From: Algibacter sp.
Lineage (GTDB): Bacteria; Bacteroidota; Bacteroidia; Flavobacteriales; Flavobacteriaceae
Length of the DNA stretch: 64,000 bases
NCBI RefSeq assembly: GCF_029245835.1
Contig: NZ_JAQWOO010000001.1
Location: 1-64,000 of the forward strand
Direction of reading: 5' to 3'
The position numbers were made by a program, and so were the translations under genes. Within the stretch, counting starts at the first letter, position 1. Every line of letters starts with the position of its first letter. Under the pieces are notes generated by a model. That model was not told where the DNA came from. It ran no database searches and worked only from the letters and a program-made list of their open reading frames with translations. This document shows positions 41,163 through 49,934 of this stretch, one piece after another.

Positions 41163-42071
41163 ATGAAAAAAAATATTGTTTTTACACTTTTGGTTATCTG
41201 CTTAATCATTTCTTGTTCAACAGAGGATAGCAATAACGATGAAAATAATATTCCGGAAAATGGTAAAAACCTTGTAAAAAGACAGTATTACGATCTTCTT
41301 GAAGATGATCAGGGTTATCAAAGGAATAATATAGATTATAGTTATAATCAAAACAATCTACTGATAAGGGTTTATGACTCTTTAACAAAGAGAAGGATGG
41401 TGTTATATATGCTGAATTTATAAGAAAGCATGATTTCCGTTATGATTCAAATAATAACATCTTAGAATGGGTTTATGAACGTGATCGTCCCCAGGATTAT
41501 GAAAAACATATCCGTAATTATGAATATGATTCAGAGAATAGATTAATTGCTGCTACGGGATATTTATTTTCTTATAATGGCAATATTGTAACCGTAAATG
41601 ATGGGTATGAAACATTAATTTTAAACGATTATGGGTTGGTAAGTAAAATGATTAGGTCTGATTATTACATTGTATTTAGTTATGATGAAAACCAAAATAT
41701 ATTAGAAATAAATACATTTGATAATAATGAAAATATTCTAGCGGCTTACAGATATACTTACGACCAAAAAGCCTAATCCATTTTATGGGCAGTTAAATTC
41801 AATCTACCTTTATCACTTTTTAACTGTAATGGGTGGCGTTTGGACTTATAGTCCTGGTGGTCCCGAATTTCATTTTCAAGCAAATATAAATTCCGGAGTG
41901 GATTTTCCGTTCTTAAAAAATAATTTAAAATCTAGTATGGAGGATAAATTTGAATATGGTATATTTAAATTTAGCAGTGAGTATACATATAATGAAGAGA
42001 ACTATCCCAAAAGTGCTCTAGTCCATTATCACAATTCGAGTAACACAATTAATTATGAGTATTTTGACTAA
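41163..42071 (+). pseudogene. Frameshifted YD-repeat-like lipoprotein gene
   Basis: Lipobox IISCSTEDS; coherent YSYNQNN / YDSNNNILEWVYERD / YEYDSENRLIAATG / YRYTYDQKA repeats continue across three frames with shifts near 41395 and 41775. Confidence 0.7.
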
Positions 42072-42151
42072 GTACCATTACTTTAAGAGCTGCTAAGAAG
42101 AATATTATAGCGACCTTAATTCAAAAATAATTCAAATGGATACCGTTAACA

Positions 42152-42367
42152 CTAAGATAATAAGGGATGCTCTTTGGTTACTTTACTTAATCTTCTCCTC
42201 TGAATAAAATATAGTAGAAGAAGTCCGAAAGTCAATAGGGGATAGATTAAACAAAATATCAGGAAGTTAATCTCATAATATGAAAGATTGAATATGTTAG
42301 CGATATTGATTATAAAATCAGTACAATACGCATATAGCTCTTTGCTAATTTCGATAAGTTTAAACAT
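42152..42367 (-). CDS. Small hypothetical membrane protein
   Basis: 71 aa with hydrophobic segments; overlaps next ORF by 8 nt. Confidence 0.4.
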   Translation of the reverse strand: MFKLIEISKELYAYCTDFIINIANIFNLSYYEINFLIFCLIYPLLTFGLLLLYFIQRRRLSKVTKEHPLLS

Positions 42368-42761
42368 TGGTCCGTCTCAATTTATTTATTTTATCCTGAA
42401 TATTAAGTGATTTGATTAACAAAAGCCACATTATTAGTGGTGCTAAAATCACAAGAAAAATAATATTAGCTAAGCCGTAATTCCCTGTTGAAAACAAGAG
42501 GCTTATTGCCCCGAAATATATGGTGTCGGTAAACCCAAAATACTTCTTAAGGTATCGTACATGATTTACTTTACAAAAGCTTGTGTTGTTATGACAAATC
42601 CAGGTACATTTATGTGCAACCTTATCAGCGGAATTTATTGCCATAATATTATTTATTGAATATGGATTCTCATTTATGGTATTTCGAGCACGTTCATTTA
42701 CTATAACCATAAGTAAGAAAGGAGCAATTAAAATACTAATATTTCTAATACGCTTTTTCAT
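42360..42761 (-). CDS. Hypothetical membrane protein
   Basis: 133 aa, TM segments at N and C termini, Cys/His-containing central loop. Confidence 0.55.
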   Translation of the reverse strand: MKKRIRNISILIAPFLLMVIVNERARNTINENPYSINNIMAINSADKVAHKCTWICHNNTSFCKVNHVRYLKKYFGFTDTIYFGAISLLFSTGNYGLANIIFLVILAPLIMWLLLIKSLNIQDKINKLRRTNV

Positions 42762-42795
42762 TTTTGTTCCTCTTCCAATAAGGGTGTATATACAA

Positions 42796-43425
42796 TTAAC
42801 TATATTTATATAACAAAAAGCTAAAACACAATGCAGCTAACACAATACAAGAAATAATAATAAAAGTCAGTTTTTTCACCTGTGTTTTATTTGTTTCTAT
42901 TTTGGTATTTAGTAATTGAAATTGCTTTAAAACCTCATTGTGATTATTGATTATTAATTTATTTATTTTTATTGATTGGTCTTCTATTTCTTTAGACGTC
43001 ACTTTTGTAAACTCTGTAATATCTGTTTCTAATTTTTCTTTAAGTGCATTTATCTCGGATGCAAAATCTTTAATTTTTACTTCCAATTTTTCTTTTACCG
43101 ATTCTAGAGTCTTATTAGATTCAATAGTATAGTTATTTGCCAAATTTTCAAACTTTTTAGTTTGTTTTTCAACATTGCTATTTAAAGTAGTTAAAGTCTC
43201 ATTTAATGAGTTTTCAATGACCTCGAAATCTTTCTTTTTAGATGTGTAGTCTTCTGTTATACTCTTTTTAAAAAGGGTCACCGACTGAACAAAAGATTCT
43301 ATCGCATCAATCGTTTTTTTTGCATTATTGCTATTTTCAGAAGTGATTTCGTTAATTGACTTTAATCGCTCAAGTTCATTAATAAGTGCTTCAAATTCTT
43401 CTTGTAATTCTATATTTTTTGACAT
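42796..43425 (-). CDS. Coiled-coil protein with C-terminal transmembrane anchor
   Basis: Heptad-rich E/K region ending in KKLTFIIISCIVLAALCFSFLLYKYS; immediately downstream of the helicase. Confidence 0.7.
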   Translation of the reverse strand: MSKNIELQEEFEALINELERLKSINEITSENSNNAKKTIDAIESFVQSVTLFKKSITEDYTSKKKDFEVIENSLNETLTTLNSNVEKQTKKFENLANNYTIESNKTLESVKEKLEVKIKDFASEINALKEKLETDITEFTKVTSKEIEDQSIKINKLIINNHNEVLKQFQLLNTKIETNKTQVKKLTFIIISCIVLAALCFSFLLYKYS

Positions 43426-43458
43426 TATGATGTTTTAATTTTAAAATTAATTATTTTG

Positions 43459-46400
43459 TTATTTATCAGATTCCTCCTCCTCGAGAGCGGATATTTTATC
43501 TATAAGTTCTTTCAATTTAAAATGTGTTCTATTCACTAATAATTCAGAAGAAAGCTCATTCATTAGCGGTTCTATTTCAGAATTAAAATCAAGCGTTTTT
43601 GTATTAAATAAGGTTATTAAGTATTTTACCTCTTGCCATGGGTCAATTCTCAACATTCGTTTAAACCCAGATCTATATAACTCAATAGCCTTTTCTACTA
43701 AAGGTTTTTCATTGGCACTCTCAATGGTGTCCTCCTCTTTTAATTCCAAAGCTAAAAGACTAAATGCAGTTAATAAATCTATACTAGCATTTTCAACCAT
43801 GTTAATACGTAAATTATCGCAAGCACCACGTAAATGTTTTGCATTATCAATTTGACCACCTAAACCGTCGGGTGGATTATCGATAAACCCTATATATTTT
43901 TTTACAATAGCACAATTTTCTTTTGTACCTTTCTCTGTGTCTGCTGGTAAGTAATCTTGTCGAGCATACTTAGAAGTAAAGTAGCGCACCATTCTATCAC
44001 GAAACTCATCTTCACCTTCATTCAAATGCACTTCACATAACTCTTTCATGTAATCTATAGATCGTTTTCTTTTATCAGAAATCTCACTTTCTATAAATTC
44101 AATCAAAACATATAAAACCTGGGTTAGTATAGAATTTTCTCTTACTTTTTTTATTTTATTAAGCCATGCTTTTGTAGTTTCAATTCCCAGATAACGTCTT
44201 AAATAAGCTTTAAAATTACTCTTGTATTCCTTGTTGCTTTTTGAAGTAAAACGTACTTCAATAAGATGCCCAACATAATCAATGACATAATCATCAATAA
44301 TTCCTAAAATATTTAACCTATAAACAGCACGCTGGGTATCTTGAGTATTTCTTATTCTTGAGAAATTATCTTTTAAGAACTGCAATGTATCTGGATTGGG
44401 GTCAAATTCATTTTTGGCAAAGCCATATGTATTCATTTGAAAATCATAATAATGGTGTCTTATACTTTCAGGAAAATCATTTTCATCTGTACTAAAATTA
44501 TACGCTGCTCTTATGATTCGTTCTTCAAAATCATCGTATCCAATACTTTTTATTACCTCGTTCATTTTGGAAACAATCCCATTTGTAAACCCGATTTTTA
44601 GGCTGTATCGTTCATTAGCACCGCTTTCAATAAGCGTTCTAATACCATCTGCAGATTTCGTTTTAAACCAAGCTAAGTAGTCTTGACCTTCGCAGGCTTC
44701 ATTTAATCTTTGTCTACTAAACTCTAATATTTCTTTTGCTTTATTAAAGTCAAAGTTTTGTGTTGCATTGTCATAACTGCGCAGGTTTCTTTGTAAATCT
44801 AATAATCCAATTTTTATGCGTTGTGCAGGATTGTCATGCCATGGTCCATTTATATAAATATATCTGTCCTTATATAGATTTACAGATTTAACTTCAGGGA
44901 ATTTATCCCTTATCTGTTGCTTTAATACATTGACATAAAAACCATCTTCATATTGAATCTCTTCCAGTAGTTCGTCTATAATGAGACGTTCTCTTTTGAT
45001 GCCTCTAAAAGCATTTTTATAAAAATCATAATTTGTCTCAATATCTATAGGATGATATATTATAGAACATAGTGAAGGGTTACCATCTCTACCTGCACGA
45101 CCAGCTTCTTGGTAAAAACTCTCAACAGAATTTGGAAAAGAATAATGAATGGAATATCGAATATTGGGTTTGTCAATTCCCATACCAAATGCTTTGGTTG
45201 CAATCATCAGGTTAGCTTTATTCTTAATAAAATCATCTTGATTTTTAAAAGATTCTTCTGCTTGGGATTTTATCGCGTTATTCTTAATAGTATTATCATT
45301 TCCTCCTCCAAAAAACGTTCTTACCTCTAAAAATGGGATTTCGTTTAATCCATTCCCAGCATAGTTTGGAACTAGTTTATTTCCTATTTTTTTCTTGCTC
45401 AGTTCCCTACCATAGGTTAAATGCATTACACCATTTGGTAATTTAGTTGATTTAGTTGGGCAGAAAATAACTCCAGCATTTTTGTACTCATCATTTGTTT
45501 GACCATAAAAATCGGGTACCTCATTAATATAACCATATTTCCGCTCTAGAGTACTGATTTGAGCTGGTATATCTCTAAGAAACTGTTTAATAACCGGATA
45601 TTTACTATCGCCAAGTCTACGCTCTCTATCATAATATTCCAATCCCTCGGGAACCTCAATAGAAATTGGAATGATATTAAAATTCAACTCTTCACGATCA
45701 ATCGCTTCAGCAGGTAAACTAATAATCGCTTCTTCTTTCAAATCTAGCTCTCTTTGTACATCTGCCAATACATCAAAGGATGCGGTAGCCGTTAATCCAA
45801 AAATGGTAAGTTTACCTGTTTTTGATGAGCAATGTCGTTTTAAATTTTCAGCCAGATTTAAGTACACATGCCTAAAGTCATGTCCCCATTCAGATACGCA
45901 ATGCGCCTCATCAATAACCGCATAACTGAAATAAACATTCAAATCTTTACAACTAGACAGCGATTGTCTAAAATTCTCCATTTGGAATCTTTCGGGCGAA
46001 ACAAATAATATTAAATAATTACTTTCTACTAGTTTCTGCATACGATTTTCTCGCTCTTCTTGCGAATTAAACGAGTTAATATAGCTTGCATTGCTAATAC
46101 CATTATCAATCAATTTATCATATTGATCCTTCATTAAGGAATTAATAGGATCAACTACAATAGTAACCCCTGGATGCAATAAAGCACATGTTTGAAAGGT
46201 TAACGATTTACCACCCCCAGTTGGCAATAACCCTATAACATCTTGACCAATTAAAGCTCTATTGATGATGGCTTCTTGACCTGGTCTGAACTTAACTTTC
46301 CTGAAAATATTTTGTAATAGGTATTCTAATCCCTCTTCCTGTTTTTTAGTGCTATATTCAAAATTATGGACTTCACTACGCTCGCCATTAGACATCTTCT

Positions 46401-47178
46401 TTTCTGTGATAACTACCTTTCCTAATTTTCGATACTTAATTTGACGGTCTGTTAATATTTTAAAATTTAATGTCGAATTTTCACCTTTTGATAGTGGCAC
46501 TATTTGTATGGCATCAGTATTCTCTTTGTTAAGAGAGATTGTTACCATATTGTTTTGCTCGTTTGTTTTAAGTAAGGGTATTTTAATTTCATCTTTTTCA
46601 CTTAAATCATTCAGCGCTGTAAATAATTCATTTAAATCGTCTTGTAATAAGCTCGACTCTTCTTCTGATAATCCTATAATTTTAAAATTGGTTTCTACTG
46701 GATTCGCCATTAACACCAACAACATGGTTTTTTGAAATTGATTAAATACGATTCCTTTTCTTATACATTTAAAAATATTGTAAGTAGAGTGTCCTAAATC
46801 GCTAACCTGGTTATCATCCAGAAAAGCAAATCCTTCCAAAACAAGAGCCAAATCAGATGGATAAAAGTTGTCGCCAATACTTAATTGCGCCTTAATTTCT
46901 GACTTTGAAAAATTAAATGGCTCATGATTGGGAAAATATGTATCTAATAAATATGAACTTAATTTTAATGAAGCTCGTGTAGCATCACCACGATTTAAAA
47001 TATTCCAAGCTGTTTTTAGTAAAGGCGGCACTTCACTTTGATTAATATACTCTGGTGCATTTGTAATAGAACAAGAGCTATTATCATTATAAAATTTCAA
47101 TAAAACATTATAACCAAAACTATGACGAAGCAATTGATTTAATTCGTCTATATAATATGCGCCTTTTAAAATAATCAT
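43459..47178 (-). CDS. RecQ-like superfamily 2 DNA helicase, 1239 aa with long N- and C-terminal extensions
   Basis: FRPGQEAIINRALIGQDVIGLLPTGGGKSLTFQ, VIDEAHCVSEWGHDFRHVYLNL, GLTATAS, YQEAGRAGRDG. Confidence 0.9.
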   Translation of the reverse strand: MIILKGAYYIDELNQLLRHSFGYNVLLKFYNDNSSCSITNAPEYINQSEVPPLLKTAWNILNRGDATRASLKLSSYLLDTYFPNHEPFNFSKSEIKAQLSIGDNFYPSDLALVLEGFAFLDDNQVSDLGHSTYNIFKCIRKGIVFNQFQKTMLLVLMANPVETNFKIIGLSEEESSLLQDDLNELFTALNDLSEKDEIKIPLLKTNEQNNMVTISLNKENTDAIQIVPLSKGENSTLNFKILTDRQIKYRKLGKVVITEKKMSNGERSEVHNFEYSTKKQEEGLEYLLQNIFRKVKFRPGQEAIINRALIGQDVIGLLPTGGGKSLTFQTCALLHPGVTIVVDPINSLMKDQYDKLIDNGISNASYINSFNSQEERENRMQKLVESNYLILFVSPERFQMENFRQSLSSCKDLNVYFSYAVIDEAHCVSEWGHDFRHVYLNLAENLKRHCSSKTGKLTIFGLTATASFDVLADVQRELDLKEEAIISLPAEAIDREELNFNIIPISIEVPEGLEYYDRERRLGDSKYPVIKQFLRDIPAQISTLERKYGYINEVPDFYGQTNDEYKNAGVIFCPTKSTKLPNGVMHLTYGRELSKKKIGNKLVPNYAGNGLNEIPFLEVRTFFGGGNDNTIKNNAIKSQAEESFKNQDDFIKNKANLMIATKAFGMGIDKPNIRYSIHYSFPNSVESFYQEAGRAGRDGNPSLCSIIYHPIDIETNYDFYKNAFRGIKRERLIIDELLEEIQYEDGFYVNVLKQQIRDKFPEVKSVNLYKDRYIYINGPWHDNPAQRIKIGLLDLQRNLRSYDNATQNFDFNKAKEILEFSRQRLNEACEGQDYLAWFKTKSADGIRTLIESGANERYSLKIGFTNGIVSKMNEVIKSIGYDDFEERIIRAAYNFSTDENDFPESIRHHYYDFQMNTYGFAKNEFDPNPDTLQFLKDNFSRIRNTQDTQRAVYRLNILGIIDDYVIDYVGHLIEVRFTSKSNKEYKSNFKAYLRRYLGIETTKAWLNKIKKVRENSILTQVLYVLIEFIESEISDKRKRSIDYMKELCEVHLNEGEDEFRDRMVRYFTSKYARQDYLPADTEKGTKENCAIVKKYIGFIDNPPDGLGGQIDNAKHLRGACDNLRINMVENASIDLLTAFSLLALELKEEDTIESANEKPLVEKAIELYRSGFKRMLRIDPWQEVKYLITLFNTKTLDFNSEIEPLMNELSSELLVNRTHFKLKELIDKISALEEEESDK

Positions 47179-47305
47179 AGATGCTTCTAGGTTTTCATAA
47201 TTTGTGTAATATCATATTTTAAATATTAATTTTGTTTATTCTGCAACGCCCTTTGATTAAGCACTAAACCGCAATTATTTTTATACGGTGTGCCTGTTGC
47301 ACAAC

Positions 47306-47351
47306 GCCTTGCTAAATATACAGAAATTTCGTATATTTAGTAATGCAAGGC
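47306..47351. repeat. Bulged inverted repeat gccttgctaaatatac ... gtatatttagtaatgcaaggc
   Basis: 15-16 bp complementary arms with a 'taa' bulge, overlapping the start of the transposase remnant. Confidence 0.6.
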
Positions 47352-47575
47352 AACAAAATATTTCAAGAAAAGTTGTTCAACAATTTCCAGTTGAGCGCAC
47401 GAGTTCCGAGAGACAATTTTTACCGCAGATTATCAGAGGTTCTAGATTTAGAATTTTTACATAAAGAGACGCAAATCTATTATGGTTCCTGTGGGCAAAA
47501 GAGCATCGACCCTATCGTTTTTTTTTTTTAAATTTTGTTTGGTAGGTTATTTAGAGAATATTGTAAGTTATGTAT
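47343..47575 (+). pseudogene. IS1182-type transposase N-terminal remnant
   Basis: DNFYRRLSEVLDLEFLHKETQIYYGSCGQKSIDPIVFF then, after a long T-run shifting frame, KFCLVGYLENI; nothing of the catalytic part follows. Confidence 0.75.
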
Positions 47576-47592
47576 TCTACAATTAAAAGACT

Positions 47593-48069
47593 TTAGGAAG
47601 CGTGACAAGTTGAACAAAAAAATTTATAAAGCTCAAAAAGAAGAACTAATGTTGAAAGTATTACAGCAAAAATAGAAGCGTTCTTAATTATCCTGTCGTT
47701 CCTTTGCGATGTTTTTAAGTCTTGTTTTGTCTTTTTTAGTTCTAATTTTCTGTTTGAAAACTCCTTTGTGTAACCACCTTTTTGAAGAAAAACTTCTCCA
47801 TTAAAATTTATTGAATAATGAGCAACATCTACGTTCTGAGAAACACTTTCTGTTCCCTGCATTTTTAAATTTAGATATCCGTCAGCGTAAAGTTTATTCA
47901 GTATATTAGTCACTTCCCTTCTTGTTAAAGTCATTTCTTTTGGCTTGGAATAAGTCCTTGTCAATCCATATCCATAAAAACAATCCAAATTATCTTTATT
48001 GTCAAAGAGCCACGTCAGAACTGCGTCTAATTTTTCAGTCGGTTTTATCTTTTCCTCTCTATCTTTCAT
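47593..48069 (-). CDS. Hypothetical protein with winged-helix-like N-terminus and C-terminal TM
   Basis: TLTRREVTNILNKLYADGYLNLK then coiled region and IFAVILSTLVLLFELYKFF. Confidence 0.6.
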   Translation of the reverse strand: MKDREEKIKPTEKLDAVLTWLFDNKDNLDCFYGYGLTRTYSKPKEMTLTRREVTNILNKLYADGYLNLKMQGTESVSQNVDVAHYSINFNGEVFLQKGGYTKEFSNRKLELKKTKQDLKTSQRNDRIIKNASIFAVILSTLVLLFELYKFFCSTCHAS

Positions 48070-48643
48070 CTATGTTTGTTTCAAATTAAACACAACTCGT
48101 AATATGTGTAACAAAAACTAACATTATCCATTAATTATTACGGGATAATAGGAATATTTGTTCATTTTATTCTATAAATCATAAAACTCAATTTTAGAAT
48201 TTTACGACAATATTTATGTTATTGAAACTTAATTCATTAATAATCAATTCAATAAATAAAGAGGGAGAGAGTACAGCGATATACCTCCGTCTGATATTAA
48301 ACCAAATGTAGTAAAATATTTATTTAATGTAGTTTTTTATTACAAATTTATATGTGAATATTTACAAAGTTTTATTTGGAATTAAACAGCATGTTCTGCA
48401 TTCTGAATAACCTCAACACGGGACTTAGTTAAAAACAAAATTAGTTAGCATATAATAAGTTGACAACTTTTATTCTAACTTTAAATGATTTAGTATTCTT
48501 AACTATTATTCTGAGAAAAAATTCTAAAAAAATTTTTTCAGCACTCAATTCTGTTTTCTCCCACCTGCCCATAAATCACTCCCCCACCTAAAGTTGGTAG
48601 TCGATAGTCGGGTGCCTTATTACTAACATTAAAATTATTTAAC

Positions 48644-49138
48644 ATGCCAAGAAAACGAAATTTGGATAGGTTCGATTACAAGATTATCGAGATACTCCAG
48701 GTCAACGCACTAATCACTAACAAGGAGCTTTCAAAACTAATTGAACTAAGTCCTCCAGCAACACTAGAAAGAGTCAGGAAGCTCGTTAAAAAGGACTATT
48801 TGTTACAGCCAGGTTATCCTTTAAATTGGGAAAAGCTTCACTTTAATTTTAAAATTCTCTTAGTGGCTAATATTGCTCCTAACGACCGGTTTTCATACTT
48901 AAAGGCTATTGCGGACTGTCCTCAAATACTTCAAACGAATCAAATCAAGCAAGAAGAGATCCTAGGGCTGTTTCAAGAGAAACTTAGATTTATGTCTATT
49001 GCTATATTTAGAGACCAAGAAGAGTTTAGAGAGGCTTGGATAGATATTACATCTAAAACAAAAGCTCCTATCAAGTTTCATATTTGGGAGCTTGGAGAGG
49101 AGTATAATTCAAAAAAGCCAATATCATTGATTGGTTAA
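48644..49138 (+). CDS. Lrp/AsnC-like transcriptional regulator
   Basis: RKRNLDRFDYKIIEILQVNALITNKELSKLIELSPPATLERVRKLVKKDYL. Confidence 0.85.
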   Translation: MPRKRNLDRFDYKIIEILQVNALITNKELSKLIELSPPATLERVRKLVKKDYLLQPGYPLNWEKLHFNFKILLVANIAPNDRFSYLKAIADCPQILQTNQIKQEEILGLFQEKLRFMSIAIFRDQEEFREAWIDITSKTKAPIKFHIWELGEEYNSKKPISLIG

Positions 49139-49149
49139 AGTTAATTTGG

Positions 49150-49167
49150 GGGCAGCTTCGGCTGCCC
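49150..49167 (+). terminator. UUCG-tetraloop hairpin gggcagc-ttcg-gctgccc
   Basis: Perfect 7-bp stem between convergent genes 48644+ and 49227-. Confidence 0.75.
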
Positions 49168-49226
49168 TAAATTAAATAAACCGGTTTTATTAAAACATTT
49201 ATTTTCTATCTGAAAATATTAAACTC

Positions 49227-49931
49227 TTAAACCATCAACCGCTCTAGTCTATCTTTAGTAGCTTTCCAATCTGGATACACTTGTTCTAAAAGTGTATAAA
49301 AGGCATTGCTGTGATTCAAATATTTTAAATGGCAAAGCTCATGAATAATAACATATTCAATACACTTTTTAGGTGTTTTGATAAGTTCTAGGTTTAGATG
49401 TATTTTACCGTGTTTATCACAGCTTCCCCAACGTTTTTTCATCCATCTATAAGTTAGTACAGGTTCTTCATTATAGAAGCTTTTAGAAATAGGTTTAAGT
49501 TCATTAAACAACTGGTTGAAATGTTGTTCTGCCCTGTCCTTGTACCATTGTTTTAAACTATTTTGAATCACATTTTTGTCTTCAATGTTCTTAGAATAGA
49601 TTTGGATATAACCTCCTGCCAATTTTACTTTTTCATCTTCAGCTAAATGAAGCTTTAATCTGTATTGTCTTCCTAAATATAAATGAGTTTCTCCACTTAT
49701 AAATTTACGTTCGGGTGTATACGGATGAAAGGATAAAAAGAAGTCTTGTTGTTTAATTATCCAAGGTGCTTTCTTTTTAATCTTTTCCTTGATCCTCTCA
49801 ATAGAACTCTCTTTAGGTGCCACAACATTAACCGACTTGTCAGGGTACACTTTTATTCCTAATGTTTTGCGCTCTGCAAATTCTAAATCGAAGTCTATTA
49901 TGGTATTTCCGTATTGAATCTGGTCTCTCAT
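49227..49931 (-). CDS. YgjP/DUF45-like zinc metallopeptidase
   Basis: YVIIHELCHLKYLNHSNAFY (HExxH...H), RWGSCDKHGKIHLNLELI. Confidence 0.92.
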   Translation of the reverse strand: MRDQIQYGNTIIDFDLEFAERKTLGIKVYPDKSVNVVAPKESSIERIKEKIKKKAPWIIKQQDFFLSFHPYTPERKFISGETHLYLGRQYRLKLHLAEDEKVKLAGGYIQIYSKNIEDKNVIQNSLKQWYKDRAEQHFNQLFNELKPISKSFYNEEPVLTYRWMKKRWGSCDKHGKIHLNLELIKTPKKCIEYVIIHELCHLKYLNHSNAFYTLLEQVYPDWKATKDRLERLMV

Positions 49932-49934
49932 AAA

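Noticed and set aside
45109-46735. Plus-strand ORFs inside the RecQ-like helicase gene
   Set aside because: Antisense shadow ORFs without family signal
43459-47178. Assignment of the helicase to a named defence system such as Shango
   Set aside because: No TerB-like or second ATPase gene beside it in the island; the TerB-like genes are far away in the core region
48070-48643. Long AT-rich gap as a hidden gene or RNA
   Set aside because: No convincing ORF or strong structured RNA signature visible by eye
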